Assembly: GCA_963995505.1 (NCBI GenBank) | Contig: OZ023184.1 | Coordinates: 18,846,228-18,910,227 of the forward strand | From: Hypericum androsaemum | Lineage: Eukaryota; Streptophyta; Magnoliopsida; Malpighiales; Hypericaceae | Length of the DNA: 64,000 nt | Direction: 5' to 3' | Shown here: in pieces, positions 42,802-55,982 of the stretch | Layout: every line of letters begins with the position of its first letter | How positions within the stretch are numbered: the first letter of the stretch is position 1 | The notes under the pieces: generated by a model | Databases searched by the model: none | What the model saw: only the letters and a program-made list of their open reading frames with translations | Told to the model about the DNA's origin: nothing | Position numbers and translations under genes: made by a program

Positions 42802-45800
42802 TCAACAAGCCTTCCTCTTGTCAACTTTTAGGGGGATGTTAAACCATTTCTTCTTCTTCTGTCTATCTCTTGCAGAATGTTTTTTATCCTTCACTTGCCC
42901 ATCCTCCTGTGTCTCTGAAGGCCCCTTGTTCCTACTTCTACTTGAACTCCGCTTCATTGCAGGTAAGCTCGTGTATGAAGCATGGATTTCGTTCCTCTGT
43001 TTAAGAAGATCGTCAATCTGCAAAGCCAACACGAGAATCTTGCTTTATCATTACTGTGAGTTTTTCTAACGAAAATGATTCAGACGAAGGGTCAGTGGTC
43101 CTTAGTTAAACTCGCCTCTTGCATTTCTTGGGCGTACCGACTGGTCATCTCAGTAAATTGTGCCAAGACCTGTGAACCATTGTGACAGAGATCAGTGGAA
43201 ACACACACAATTATAAGCACATACCTAGAAGTTTAAGGGCAGACCTCTCTATATTCAGTTTCAAACTTGGATATTTCCACTCTTTTCGAAAGGATCTCAG
43301 CTTCAACGGATCTAAGATTTGCTTTCTCTTCAACAAATGGTGCAGCACAGAGAGCTTCAATTGTGTAGCCCACATTCTTGAAGAAGTTGTCACCTATAAG
43401 AAACGAGCCATTAGAAAGGCTATTGTCATACATAAATGAAAAAAATTGGCAAATTGAAGAAAAATAAGAGCCAACCATAGACGGCAAAAAAATGGGTGCC
43501 GGCCTTAAGTTCTGTAATTTCACAAGGCTGAAACCCATCCAGTTTTTTGAAGAAAGCAGCATCAGCATCCTTTGCTGCCGCAATCTGACATAATAGCCAA
43601 CAGCCCGATCAATAAAGTTCCAGAGGAGAAAAAGCAGATAACAAGTTTACACAAGACTGTCATCTAGCAACCCACTGACTCACTGAGTTAACTGTGTGAT
43701 CCAGCCGATAAACAGGAAAGCCCATAAAGTACATTCCGGCTGATGTTACCTTCCCTGTTCTAGCGCTCTCCTCCTATGGAAATTTAAAAAAAAAGACCGA
43801 TAAGAGTTTGTATAGGGCATATCATTGAACGCATGAAGCTGAATTATACATCTCAGAACCAAATGAATGTCGACATGAAAAACTACTTATTCATGTTAGT
43901 CATGTCACTAGAATTCTGAGTGCTTGTTTCAATCAGTTAATCTCACCTATCTACGTAGACCTAAACACTGTTGTCTTCGTATTTGAGTTTTCAAACGGAC
44001 AAACACAGACAAACCTACCACAAAATCCATGGAATGAATGAATCTATACACGTGTCTTTTTGTTGTTGTTTTGATGGGAACAACAAACTTAACAGACTGA
44101 TAAGGGAGAAGCAATACTCCGGACATGTTCGCAACAGAGGAATTGTCTCTATGACTAGAACCAATACCTAATAATGGTATAGGTAATAACATCAATGAGG
44201 CATATTCTGGCTGATATCACTGTTAAATCGATCAAGACTAGTAATTTATCCATGGTGACAATGATAATTTTAGCTCCAATGGTAACTAACAAATGATAAC
44301 GCTAATGATCAGTACCTGTAGAGCAAGGCTTAATCCACCACTTTCTTCCCTGTCGAAGTACAGCAACTGCAAAGACAACCCATCACATGTCAGTTAGGAA
44401 CAAATCTCACATTATAAGCTGTTCATTGACAAAGGTTCTGCAAGCCAATTCCCTAAGAGCCTTTACGAAGGACATGGGCCTCATCAATTACTTTAGTGAA
44501 GCCAACAATGTATAACTTTTTGTTTGGAGACTGAAAGAGCGAGAAAGAGAAAAACAAGAACAAAAGGGAAAAAATCAAAGTGAAACTTCAGGGGAACCAT
44601 TTTCTCGTCTTGCAAGCATATGCAAAAAAGGACGCTAGAGTTGTCAATTAACAACTGGGCTTTTGCACCTTTAAGCTCCCACTGTGATAAGTGAAGCAGC
44701 ATTTCCTCATAATTCTGCACGTGATCCAATGCCTTGTTCATTAAACAAAGTACACCGAGTTCAAAGGCAGGGTACCAGTCAGTCGTGAATTTCACGTGTA
44801 AAATACAACAGCAACTTTTGAAGAATCGTACCCTTCCATGGATAAGCCATACGACTCCTACTAAACAGTTTTGGCAAGATTCTTACATCTGCTTAAGCAG
44901 AAAGCTAACACCAATTTCTGCGGCAGGACATAAAATTCAAACAAAAATTTACAAATAAGAGAAAATGCAGGAGTCTTTATATAGCTTTCGGAGACAACAC
45001 CTGGAGATAATAACACCATCGCAATTGTCTCTCATCAAGAAACATGCCCAGCATATACATGCCACCCTCTACCTTACTGTGCACCCGCCACTTACCTCAA
45101 CACCAGAATGCTTCTAAGACGACAGATTTTGTTAAAAGGGAATACTTTCATATCTGAGTTGAAATATCATTGAACTACAACTCAGTCAAGAAAACTTGTA
45201 AGCTCTTTTCTTAAAGACTGGTTTCCCAATCTGTCTCTTGGACAGAGACTAGGACCCGTCAACTAATTTATGGTTCTTAGCCATCAGGTAACACAATAAT
45301 TTCACAGCGGACAAAGGAGAAGAAAGAAGTTCAAGATGTTCACTGCATATTCAACTATTTTCTGAAAGCTTTCTCCCATAAGCTGAAGTTTGTCATATCT
45401 GGTCTACACACCTTAAATTTGCTTTTGTCATATGATTGTACCCTGCAGACCAATCCCTCTCTTGCTTCCTCTTCTGTTATTGTGATAGAATAGAAGTGAG
45501 CACCTTGCTTCTCAACCTAATTAAGAACCACGACCATTCCAATGAGCATTTGCACACCTGGTGAACTCATTGAAACCTGAATTTGATAATTACCATTACC
45601 TCACCTTCCTAGAAATAGGTTGCCCCAAGGAAAGTGGATGAATGGTAATTGCTCCATTTAGTGCCTCTTCTAAGACAGTTGCTGACACAGTGGTCTTTAT
45701 GGGAACACCAAGTTTGCTATCATTTATTGGGCAGAGCGCAGAGATTGCACCATACAGCAGAGGGAAGTCAAAAAAATTATTGTAAAAGGATCAGGATATG

Positions 45801-47449
45801 GCTACTAACCAACAGAGGTAAAAAATTACCTAAAAAGTGCTGCAAACATAGTGTTCACAGCCCCCAAGCTTGAAAGATCCAGCTCTAGTTCTTGACTGTC
45901 TGATCCAACAGCCTGATCTTGTGACAATGTAATCGCCATCAGAACTATAGCCCAAAATTGGTTTTTTACAAATGATGATAGCTTTAAGTTATAAAAGAGA
46001 CGGACAGACTGTTCTAAGATCAGGAACATTGATGACAATTAGTAACCAGCTAGAAGCTAAAACTAGCAATTGTTCCAAGTGTCTCACCTCAAAACCAGCT
46101 GAATCATACTGGCGTCGTTTGTCTGGATTGGACAAGATGTCATATGAAAAGGTAACTTCTTTAAATACATCAGCTGCTTCAGGATCATTTCCATTTTTGT
46201 CAGGATGGTACCTGTGACAGAATATTAGAAGCATTTCAAGAATTACACCATTACTTAGCAGAGTTCAATGTAATGACTACAGTCAAAAGATAGGAAAGTA
46301 TAAAAGATAAGTTCATACAAGTTTCTTATACACAATTCTACTCTCTGAAAAGCTACAAATACGACTTAAGAGCTGCTGGCTACACTAATCCTACATCATT
46401 TCCAACTACATCCTAGACCACAGCTGCCCTTGCCATTATTTCCGACAACTCAAGAGAAGCTAGCTACATTAATCCTACTTTATGATCCACAGCATAGACA
46501 CTCTTTTCTTCACTTGTGCGATTTATTACAAAACTGATAACATAAAATGTTCCAAGTTGACTGTTAATGTAAAGTTGTTTCTTGTTCGTTCTTCCTATCA
46601 TAGAGAAAAGTTGCACCTTCCCATGTCACTTCATGTGCATTTAAACAATCCAACTGTTTCATATAAATCCATCTGTAGGGAATATCAATGGCTATTCTCT
46701 TTTCCCAAAAAATGTAATGTCTTCCCCGTCCAATCATTCACAGTTAATTTATCATTCCTCCGCTACACAACATTACTCTAGACCAATCTTCCAGTGCTCA
46801 TCAACTCCCGTCAAAATCATACAAGTACCAACCATCTCTAGAGCTACATTAATTGCACAGAAATGCCTCCTATGAAAAGCGCATGGCTAGCACTCCACAA
46901 TAACCATTCAGACCCAAACTCACGATGTCGTCTCCTTCGCTGCAAATTGCAATACCCCGAAAAACCAAAAAGACCCTATGACGCAACCCCGGTACACAAC
47001 TTAACATACCCCCAAGATATACATACAAAGAGCATCCCAATTTGATACACCTACTCCCCTTTCATTTTCCAACTCCAACAAATCTAAAGCAGCTACCTTC
47101 CCACTAAACCCTGCAGGAAAAAAGCACGAATCTTCATCGAGATGGCGCGGGCCGAGTAACAAAGGATCCGGATTCTCTTAAACAAGGTCTCGAGTTCTAG
47201 CAAATGTACCCAAAAAATACAATCTTTACAAAGGAAAACGAATAAACAGGATAAATATATTATTTAAAAAAAAAAAAGAGGGGTCAGCCGAGGTAAAACT
47301 GTAATTTACTTGAGAGCCATTTTCCGGTAAGCGGATTTGATCTCCTGGTCGGTGGAGTTGCGGGAGACGCCGAGAACCTCGTAGGGGTCCCGCCGGACCT
47401 GCTTCTTCGGGTCATCCCGCTTCTCCGACTTGGATCGGTGGCCCGGCAT
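42802..47449 (-). CDS. ARL1: DnaJ/HSP40 protein ARG1-like 1 (ARL1)
   Basis: Eleven exons on the minus strand: 47449..47310, 46211..46088, 45912..45830, 45716..45605, 45516..45412, 44366..44316, 43773..43684, 43584..43476, 43393..43245, 43169..43116 and 43017..42802. They join in frame to 410 residues. The J domain (about 20-85) has [20 protein letters not shown] and the HPD tripeptide at 49-51. Conserved ARG1/ARL1 blocks follow: [76 protein letters not shown]. Then come a coiled coil (FETEYREV ... [10 protein letters not shown]) and a basic tail. The [14 protein letters not shown] block matches ARL1 rather than ARG1. The family acts in gravity signalling and auxin redistribution at vesicles and plasma membrane. 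Intron 10 starts with GC (GAG/GCGAGT). A long in-frame extension upstream of the chosen ATG is not family-like. Confidence 0.95.
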
Positions 47450-50400
47450 TTTCGACCCGGCGGCCCAAACCCTAAACCCCCAAAACTGCTTCTCCCCCTT
47501 TAAACGCCACCGCTTCGTCAAATATCTCTCCGCTTTCTCCCTCCCTCCCTTGTCCAGAGGGAGAGAGCCTAAAGATAGAAAGTTCTGGAGAGAGAGAGAG
47601 GAATAAAGACAAACCAACGTCAATTTGGAGGGGAAATTTAATTAGGTTCAGACATGTAATTTTAATTTTACCCTTTTGTTTGTTATTTTCTAATTTCTTG
47701 TGGTCATAGTAGATGCTCCGAAAATGAAAGATTTTATTCTATTTAACGTAGATGCTCCGAAAAATTATATGCTCTGATATTTGCAAATATTAAATCATGA
47801 TATTTCTCATTAGGCAAATCTAACATTTATTTTATTTCATTCTTTGGCTGATATGGTTCCCAATCAAATGTATTTTCCATCTTAAATGTCGATATGCGAA
47901 AATGAGTTTCCATCTTACCTGCCAAAGCGAGGTAGTTAAAAAAATGTAATTCAAGATATGTTTACTCATTTGGCTAATCAAGACAAGTCTAGCGATTACC
48001 CCTAAAAAAAGAGACAATTCTAGCGATTTGTGATTTATTTTGAAACAAATAATATATTCGGAGCATCAATGCAAAAGGCTATTCCATTTTTTTAGAAGTA
48101 TAATTTTATTCATCTCCTTCTTTACATGTTTTTTTTACGTCTCCTTCTTAACAAATTTTCTGCGATAAAGAGATTACAGCTGCAAGGTCTCGTCATGGTA
48201 TAGAACAAGTACCCATCAAATATATTGTGAATAATGTTCGGATATTATACAAATTTTAAAAACTATTAAATTGGTAACATTATAACATTATATTAGTGTC
48301 GCAATTACATTATAATATTTTGTTTTGTAAGATAGCTGATGGAGATAAGAATTCGAATCGTGAGGTGTCGGGCACGTGACTTGGTACCTTAAAATCATTA
48401 TTCATTTCATTATTTATAATCTAAATTTCGATTGGCTATTTCACTATTTTGTGACTTCGGATGATGACATCTCGCACGTGTTGGGAAATATAATGAAATC
48501 GCAATCAGGGGGTAGGTTGGATTGGAAAAAGAAACTTTTAATCCAATTGATCACCAAGTTCTTATTTGAGCACATAAGATTAAGATCCGTTTCTATAATT
48601 TAATAATAATGTGCGCAACTCTTAGTTCTTAAAACATCTCTCGAATTCATTTCAATTTTAACTACGGAGTATGCTACCGAGAATGCAAATCTTCGAAGCA
48701 CACTCAGAATGACTGCATTTGATTACAAAAAATGTGATCACTCTGATCTCTCCAAAAGGTGCATCTTATCATTCAGATAATCTGATTAGTATAAAAGGAT
48801 TGCCTAGCCAACTTTTTTTTCCAAGCTCGTCGTGTGCTTGTTGTTTCACATAACAAAACTTTTTTTTATATAAGTGATATTTATTAAAAAGTGGGTACTT
48901 AAACACCCATCATCTATCAACCGTTTGGCTGAACGTGTTGAAACTCTCTCCTGATTTATTGGGTTACACCCTGTAACCTTTGAATCCGTTTGAGCTTTCT
49001 TTTAGTTCTCAGGATTTATGTATTTGGAGGGATTGATCCCAAATTATAGTGAATAAAATTCAACTTATCAAAAATAAATACCCATCATCCGTAGCCGTGT
49101 ACAATCCGAAACTTCCAAAAAAAATTGCCAAAATTACAGATTTGAAACCTCCCTCCCTAAGACTAGTGAGGGACTCCAAGAAAAGGTAGACATCTTGTTT
49201 GTTCCGCCAAGTCTTAGATAGAGTTCGATCATAGTAGTCATTATTTGATTCTTAAGGTGATGGTATGATGGAAAAATTAATAAAATAGTAAGTTTACTAT
49301 TAAAGTGTTTATTTTTGAATAAATAAAAATTTATTTGTTAAAAAAAAGACGACATACAATTCTTATTCATACACAAATATTTAAAATTTGAAAATTTTCA
49401 TGTAATTCGTGTCTGTTCGATCCAATTCCAAACATGTTTGAAAATGCTGTTAGTACAAAGATGATTCAGTTAGTGGTTGTAATCATTCAAGTTTACTCAA
49501 AGGCATAGATGTGTTATCGAATACATTATCGAGAGGTACGAGAATGCTCTACTTTTGGCTTACATTTTTTTGAGGGAAACTTTTGGCTAACAACTAACTC
49601 CTCGCATCTTGAAAAAGTATGCGTTCCCAATTATGGGGTACATACCTTCTTTAAAAAAAATTACGGGGTACATATTTTATCAGCTTCCGTCGTATTCATA
49701 ACAACTAAAAACTTTAAAACGAAACCATACAATTTATCTAATAATGACAAAAGACGTAAAATAATTGACGAAAATCTAGAATTCAATTTTACTAATTATA
49801 ATTATTGGTGTAAAAAAGTTATTAACTTTGCACAGCGATAACATTTTTTTATTCAAAAAATCAACTCAGTAATTATTTAATGTTAAACCTTTGGGCATAT
49901 TGTATAAACCTATAAACTTATATGAATTCACTAATTGAGCCTTCTCTTATTGGCATGCCGTCTTGTCTTTGTTTACATATATTTTTATTCCGATACCTCC
50001 ACAATATCAATTCGACGAACCAATTAGAATTCATATAATTAGTAAGAAATTTAATTTTTTTTAAATCATAGGTTCAAATCTTATGAAATGATTATATATC
50101 ATTGAAATAATTATTTCTAAATAAAACTAGATAGTGATCGATTAATATCATAGATTAAAAAATATCGGTATGATGACACTTAATTATTAGACCAATACTA
50201 GAGCAACTTGCTTTTTTATACTAGAGCAACTTGCAGATTTAGCCATTACTCAAGGTTAGCTAGCTCATGATGGATTAGGTCGGAAAAACCGAAAACGACG
50301 CTGTCTACACCTATTCAGGAAATAATTGATTATTACTCGATTGTAAGCTAGTATTTTAATTTTTTTTACGGGACCAAAAAAAGCTAGTATTTTTTAAAGT

Positions 50401-51404
50401 AGCGATGTGGGGTATTTAAATCAGTAAGAAAGATAATTTATTTATGTAGTTATAACCTAACTTTGTTTTTGTTACTTAGCCCTTGGGCTTCGTTAAGGTC
50501 GTCCGAAAATATTTTTCAGTAGAGATATCTACTGCCGATAAATTAATTTATATATTTTTTAGAAATTTTTTTAAGAGTGATATAATCGATTTTTCAAAAT
50601 GATAATTTAAATGCATGCTTCCTAGTTGTTGAATAATTAAATATAACAGAAATTATGGGCGTCGGTATGATCCGTGACATATGGCTTTTCTTCTTTAGAA
50701 GCTGCCTTGATTGATGACAGCCATTTCACTTACCCTGAAAAGCTCTACTTTTGGCTTCATATGTTTCTCTTGTTTCCTCAACTTCAAATATTCGACGTTT
50801 CATCTTTTCATACATGAAAAGTTACCTTTTGTTGGCAAAATTAATTTAGATTAGAGTCGAACCGAAAAAACGGAATATGAAACAAGTTGTATAACATGAA
50901 AATTAACGGTGGAGCCTTCCCTGAAGCTGTCGGTGATAGTAAGTGAGAGCAGGTGCCCCACTTCGAATCACAGCCCAAAGGCCTGGGCCCAAAAGGAAAC
51001 GCCTACCGTGGGCCGATGTTTGCATGTGGGGCTGAGCTCATTTAATGTCGTGTTTAATTTGGGCTTAAAGTAACCTATAGTTTATTTGGATTAATATAAA
51101 CCGAGAAAGAGCTATCTATCTTGGGAAGAAAAAAAAATCTTAGTAAATGAAAGGTCGGGAAAATGTTTAATTTGAAATATATTATATAAATTTGATCAAA
51201 GGTTGCTTCCTCTAAACAGCAAGCTATATCTATACAGCAAATTAAATCATATAGTTGGACGGTGAAGTAACGTATAGTTATTATTAAGAACCATTAGTCT
51301 ACTATCAAACACCTATTGAATTATTCTAATTTAATTAAAAAATTTCGAGTTCGAATCATCAATAAAACATTATTGATAAATACATAAAAGAACTTTACCA
51401 TTTT
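47450..51404. other. AT-rich intergenic DNA
   Basis: Begins with the CT-rich leader and promoter of the ARL1-like gene (GAGAGAGAGAG at ~47590 on the plus strand). The rest shows no recognised gene. A USE-like ACCCCACATCG (minus strand, 50412-50402) has no TATA at the right distance. Confidence 0.45.
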
Positions 51405-53360
51405 TTTGAAAGGTAAAAATTGTATTACTTCTCAGAAAAATATCAAAGTATTACACAAAACTGTATCAAAATACAGCTCCTTATGTACTAGATAAACGGC
51501 TATAAGGGCTAAGCGATAATAGACGCTATCTAGTACACAGCAAAAATACGCAAAATAATTCCCCAAAACTCCTAGAAGCATGAAGAAACAAGGTCAAACA
51601 TCAAAGAGGGTCAGAGTGCTTGACTCGGTCTCTACGCGCCGATTCCTTGAATCGTAGAAGAGTCGTTGGATAGTCTTCTGCCAAAGAAAGACCCACTTGT
51701 AAGGAGAAGTTCAAAGCCTCAGTCGCTTGCTCCTCAGCTCGCTCGTCATCACTAACCTCCAGAATCACATGCTCGACAACGGAAGGCGGAGTAGCTTGAT
51801 CGAATAAAGGCAAGGCCAGAGGTTTAATCTTTATCTTACGTAATGGGATCTTCTTTAGGGCCGCCGCTTTGCTGGTGAGTTTTCTTTGTCGGGTACTTGA
51901 ACGCGTCGAAGACACCAGGGGAACCTCCGTTGTGGTGGATTGGAGAGAAATCTTGTCTTTAGCAGGTAAGGAACACAGAACAACATCTGGGAACAAATGC
52001 TGGTCCTCAAACTCAACAGAAGCAAGGACGGCAACATCAAAAAGATCTACAGTAGCCATAACATCCTGTATAGCAGCAGGTTCCTCACCAGCATCGACAT
52101 CAACAGTACCGGCCTCCACCACAGCAGCAGGTTCCTCACCAGCATCGACAACAACAGTATCGGATGACCTCCCATCTTCAGGCAGGAATACAACCTCGCA
52201 CAATGCAGCCTCAACAACGGGGGAAGTCACAACAAACACCAAGTCAGTAGCAGCATGTTGCTGCTCAATTGAGGGTGCCTCTTCGCAGAAGCCAAAAGCA
52301 GGGGCGAAGATAGGAAAATCAGCCCCACAAACTCCAAAAATCGACTGCAATTCCCCATAAGACTCGCCCAAAACATCAGCAACCAGACACATCACAACAT
52401 CCCCCGCAGAGAGAGGCTGCGATCCAACCCCAAGCACAGCTGCAGCAGTAGACTCCACCTCTCACCCCACACAAGCAGCCTGAGTTGCAGCAGCTGCATC
52501 ACTTGAATCAGCAGAACACTGCTCGAAAAGTGCACAAGCTTCCGCACCAGAAGTCTCGCAAGGAAAGAAACCCAGGGGAACATCGGGTTCCACATAGCTG
52601 CCAAAATCCTCAAGCTTGGCATTAAAAAAAACCACCCGACTTGAGGCCATCCAAAAAGCCAGGCGCCAACACATAGTTCGGTAGGAAACCATCCACATTA
52701 GAGAGTAATTCCTCTACACGAATCAAGAACAATTCCTGCCCAATCCTAAGATTGAAAGAACGACTAACGAACTCCATTTACGGAGAGGAAATAAGGACAT
52801 AGGCAATATCGAGGCACCGCCGGCTAGAGGTAAGATTATGAACCGCTTTAAAAATGCCCAACGAAGAGAAAAACTATTCAAGAAAAGGGCAAGTCCAGAC
52901 CTAAAAAGGGATACCACAGATTTGAAGCCAAATGTTCCGAGTAGAAGCCCGAAAGCTGGACGACCACGATACGATAACCTTGAAGAACGGCTTCAACTTG
53001 TCACGCCATAGCATCATGAGCTCAGCCGATTCGAAAGAGACGAGGACCTCATCTCAAGGTCGCCACCACCACAACGGAGGGAAGGGACGGCCGAGGAGGC
53101 TCCTTCTGCTTAACCCCGCCCCGAGCAAACTTCGCCTTAGTCAGGAAAAGCCGCTTCCGCTCCGCTCCACCCAAACCTCCTCGGAACTTCAAGGCTCGGA
53201 ACCCTAACGAACCCAAACCTCGAGTTTCTCTTCGATCTCTTGCTAGCAACATAGGTATCCACCACGGAGCAATGTTGGGAGAAGAAATCGCAAAAGAAGC
53301 CTAAGCTCCAACCAGAGGGAAGATTATCGACGAAAATCGAGATGATGGCCGCCATTTAAG
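51405..53360 (-). mobile_element. LINE ORF1 remnant (RRM plus DUF4283-like) with 3' tail and no ORF2
   Basis: The minus strand from 53355 starts MAAIISIFVDNLP and runs through KRSKRNSRFGFVRV, an RRM-like module typical of plant LINE ORF1. It frameshifts into KRLFLTKAKFARGG. Then SFESAELMMLWRDKLKPF and NIWLQICGIPF resemble the DUF4283-type block, broken by stops. The last third (52458-51601) is an open 285-codon frame, acidic with a duplicated DAGEEPAA unit and a basic patch. After it comes about 190 bp of 3' UTR ending GTAATACAATTTTTACCTTT plus A7. No endonuclease or reverse transcriptase lies between, so it is either internally deleted or a non-autonomous derivative. Confidence 0.65.
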
Positions 53361-55068
53361 GAAGGGGAAGTGGGTACCACCGCCACCCCCAACAAGGAGG
53401 TGAGGGACGGCGGTGAGATCTGGGAGGGGGGGAGAAGGGAGGCTAGGTCAGGGGAAGAGGGTAGAGTCAGTGGAGGTTTGGGGGAAATGGAGCGGAGATG
53501 GGGAAGAAGGTGCGAGGGTTTTTGTTGGTCAAAAATTAAAATAGTTTAATTATATTAGTGGGTATGTTTCAACCATAAAAAAATGTAAGACGTGAAAAAT
53601 GCCAGATTGGAGGGGGAATCGGATTCGGCTTGCTTAAAAATGTCAAGGTTTTACCGGGGCATGTATAAATTCAAAGTCCAAACATATGGACAGTTTTAAA
53701 TATATAACTGTCACATTCCAATATTAACTTATATTTTTTTGATGCGTACCAATATAAACTTATATGTGATTAAGAAAAGGCATGACTGAATTAACATATA
53801 GTTTTAATTATTTAACTGGTAATTAGATTATGTAACTTGACGGTCATCTAAACAATACAACTACTGCAATAAGATTTCATCGTATCAAGTTGGATGCAGA
53901 TATATAATTTAATTTAATATGAGTTAGACGATATCACAATTAGTTTAAACTAACACACCTACATGACCCATGAGTTGTTTATTTCATATTCAACTATATA
54001 TTAAAATGAGCTGAAATATATATTATCCCATCATTTTCACTATGCTAATTGAACAACTTGTAGCTGTACGATGAAGAATAATTCAATGCGATGATGTTAA
54101 TAAAGCAGTTTTTTTTCAAGAAATTGTTAAAGGCTTGTACGAACTATAGTAGCTAGGTCGCGCATCAATCATTTGATTCATTTTTCTTAAACAGGTTAAT
54201 CTAAAAGCACTTTTTTACCATATGTTATTCGTCCACTGGATCGAATAATCCAAATTCGAATAAATCAGATATTTAAATAGTGACAAATCTCTCATAATAT
54301 TTTTTAAAAATGTTAAATTTTTATTCCATAAAAAGAATTTTTTTCCTGTGCCAGGTACTCTCACTTTAACATTGATGGTTTTGAACTTGAACACATTTTC
54401 TTATTGATTCATCTAAATATTTAGTGTTTCATCTAATTTAGTTTTTTTTTGGGGTGATATCATCTAATTTAGTTTAGGTTCGTGCCGGAGTACTCTGTCT
54501 TTTCAAGGGTAACGAGAAACTCGTATTAATTTGTTACGGAAATTTTATGTGCCCTATTGATATATTATTTTACCATATGATTTATCAACATCCGAAATTC
54601 CAAGTAACAAGAACACAAAGAAATTACAAAAAATCGTTGAATATAATCGAAATATTCTAGTATGCTTAAGATAATCTGCGCCAATATTCCTCCTCCAAGG
54701 ATTGATTAGGTTGGAACTAACAACGACAGGCATAAAATTTCTAATTTAGGTTAGAATTTTTGTATTTAATCTAAAATTTAAAATAAAAATATAATAAAAT
54801 GAGATCCTATGAGCAACGAGAAATCATGATATTAATTTTCTCTAATAACTTGCTAGAATTTTCGTTATTGTATGCTTCCCGGATCAAATTTCCTCAGAAA
54901 GGCGTACATATCTCATGGAAATTTTATCTGTTCTATTATCCTTTTCAACCAAACCTCATCAAGAAAAAAAGCATCTAAAAACCAAAACAAACAAGAAAAA
55001 CAAAAACTACCATGAAAAAAAAATCATTAATTAAGCCTCTCTATATCGGGTATAGAGCTACAACTTAA
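53361..55068. other. Intergenic: GC-rich retroelement leader then AT-rich DNA
   Basis: 53361-53525 is G-rich (GGGAGGGGGGGAGAAGGG type), probably the 5' UTR of the LINE remnant. The rest is AT-rich spacer and the 3' UTR of the zinc-finger gene. Confidence 0.45.
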
Positions 55069-55878
55069 CTAAATCCCAGTTCTTGAGGAGCTCAGGTTGT
55101 TATTGGATTGCAAGCTGAGCCCCAACTGAAGATCCAAAGGCTTGCAAGGTAACTTGGAAATCACATGGAAACCATCAATATCACTAGAATTCTTCAAAAC
55201 AACATCTTGAGGAGCAGCTGGTGAAGGGTTATACCTCTTCAAAGCTTTGGATTGGGATGACCCGTTAAACTTTGGATTGAAGCTGATCTGTGAAGAGGGA
55301 TGATCCTCATAGAGAGTGAATTGATCAGGATGATCGTGAAGGGAAGAACAGCAGGAAGAAGAAGGGTCATAGATCAGCCAAGTAGAAGATGGTTGGGAAG
55401 TGTAATTATCTTGGAAACTGTGGTTTTTAAGGTAGCAACTTAAGCTGGCCTTTCTTGCTTGGAGCTGAAGCCTCTTCTTCTTCATCCTCTCCTTCTTGTG
55501 AGCATTTTGGTGGCCACCTAGGGCTTGAGAGTTTGCAAATTCTTTGAAACAATATTGGCACTCAAACTTCCTCTCGTGATCAGGAGTTGGTGGGTTTTTC
55601 CTCTTGAGGATTAGGGAATTTGGTGGCTTCTCTCTCTCTGAAGATACAGTGGTAGATGAAGAGTTGACACTCTCATCTCTCTCTAATGATCCTTTAATCT
55701 CTTGAACACCAGAGGTTTGGTTGGTGTTATGGGAGTTGTTAGAATTAATCTCATGTGGGTATAGCTCAAATCCAAATAGTTTGAGCTTCTTGGTGCTATA
55801 GGATTCTGAAGAATGGCTGTTTGCTTGGATCAATATTGTGGAGGAGAGGTTGTTATTAGAGGCTTCCATGGTTTCCAT
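55069..55878 (-). CDS. Single C2H2 zinc-finger transcription factor with EAR motif (ZFP5/ZFP6/GIS-like)
   Basis: Single exon, 269 residues. An N-terminal [12 protein letters not shown] motif is typical of the ZFP5/ZFP6/ZFP8/GIS group. One plant-type C2H2 finger at 107-127 ([20 protein letters not shown]) has ligands C107, C110, H123 and H127 and the QALGGH DNA-contact helix. A basic region KKERMKKKR follows, and a C-terminal EAR repression motif DLQLGLSL lies at 249-256. Proteins of this group repress or relay gibberellin and cytokinin signals in trichome and root-hair formation. The middle is Ser/Asn/His-rich and poorly conserved, so which member it equals cannot be decided. A TATA box ~95 bp upstream supports the start. 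Two Met (1 and 4) could serve as start. Confidence 0.93.
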   Translation of the reverse strand: METMEASNNNLSSTILIQANSHSSESYSTKKLKLFGFELYPHEINSNNSHNTNQTSGVQEIKGSLERDESVNSSSTTVSSEREKPPNSLILKRKNPPTPDHERKFECQYCFKEFANSQALGGHQNAHKKERMKKKRLQLQARKASLSCYLKNHSFQDNYTSQPSSTWLIYDPSSSCCSSLHDHPDQFTLYEDHPSSQISFNPKFNGSSQSKALKRYNPSPAAPQDVVLKNSSDIDGFHVISKLPCKPLDLQLGLSLQSNNNLSSSRTGI

Positions 55879-55972
55879 TTTGTTTGCTGTTGAAAAGTTG
55901 AGAGAATTAGGGGAAGGTTTGCTGGTAGATTTAGTCCTTGGTGATGCAAGAATTTAATGTTGGCCTTGTCTC

Positions 55973-55982
55973 CTTTTTATAG
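55973..55982 (-). promoter_or_regulatory. TATA box of the zinc-finger gene
   Basis: CTATAAAAAG on the minus strand, about 95 bp before the ATG, giving a leader near 65 nt. Confidence 0.7.

Noticed and set aside
47310..47623. Longer ARL1 N-terminus from an upstream in-frame ATG
   Set aside because: The extra 58 residues are encoded by a CT-rich leader and have no family counterpart; [11 protein letters not shown] just before the J domain fits the family.
49509..49841. 110-codon plus-strand open frame
   Set aside because: Asn/Lys/Phe-rich, AT-driven composition with no domain or gene context.
50402..50412. Possible fourth snRNA promoter (ACCCCACATCG)
   Set aside because: No TATA at 31-33 bp and no snRNA-like transcript downstream.
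51869..52360. 163-codon Ser/Thr-rich plus-strand open frame
   Set aside because: Antisense to the LINE ORF1 frame, and low-complexity from the duplicated 54-bp unit.
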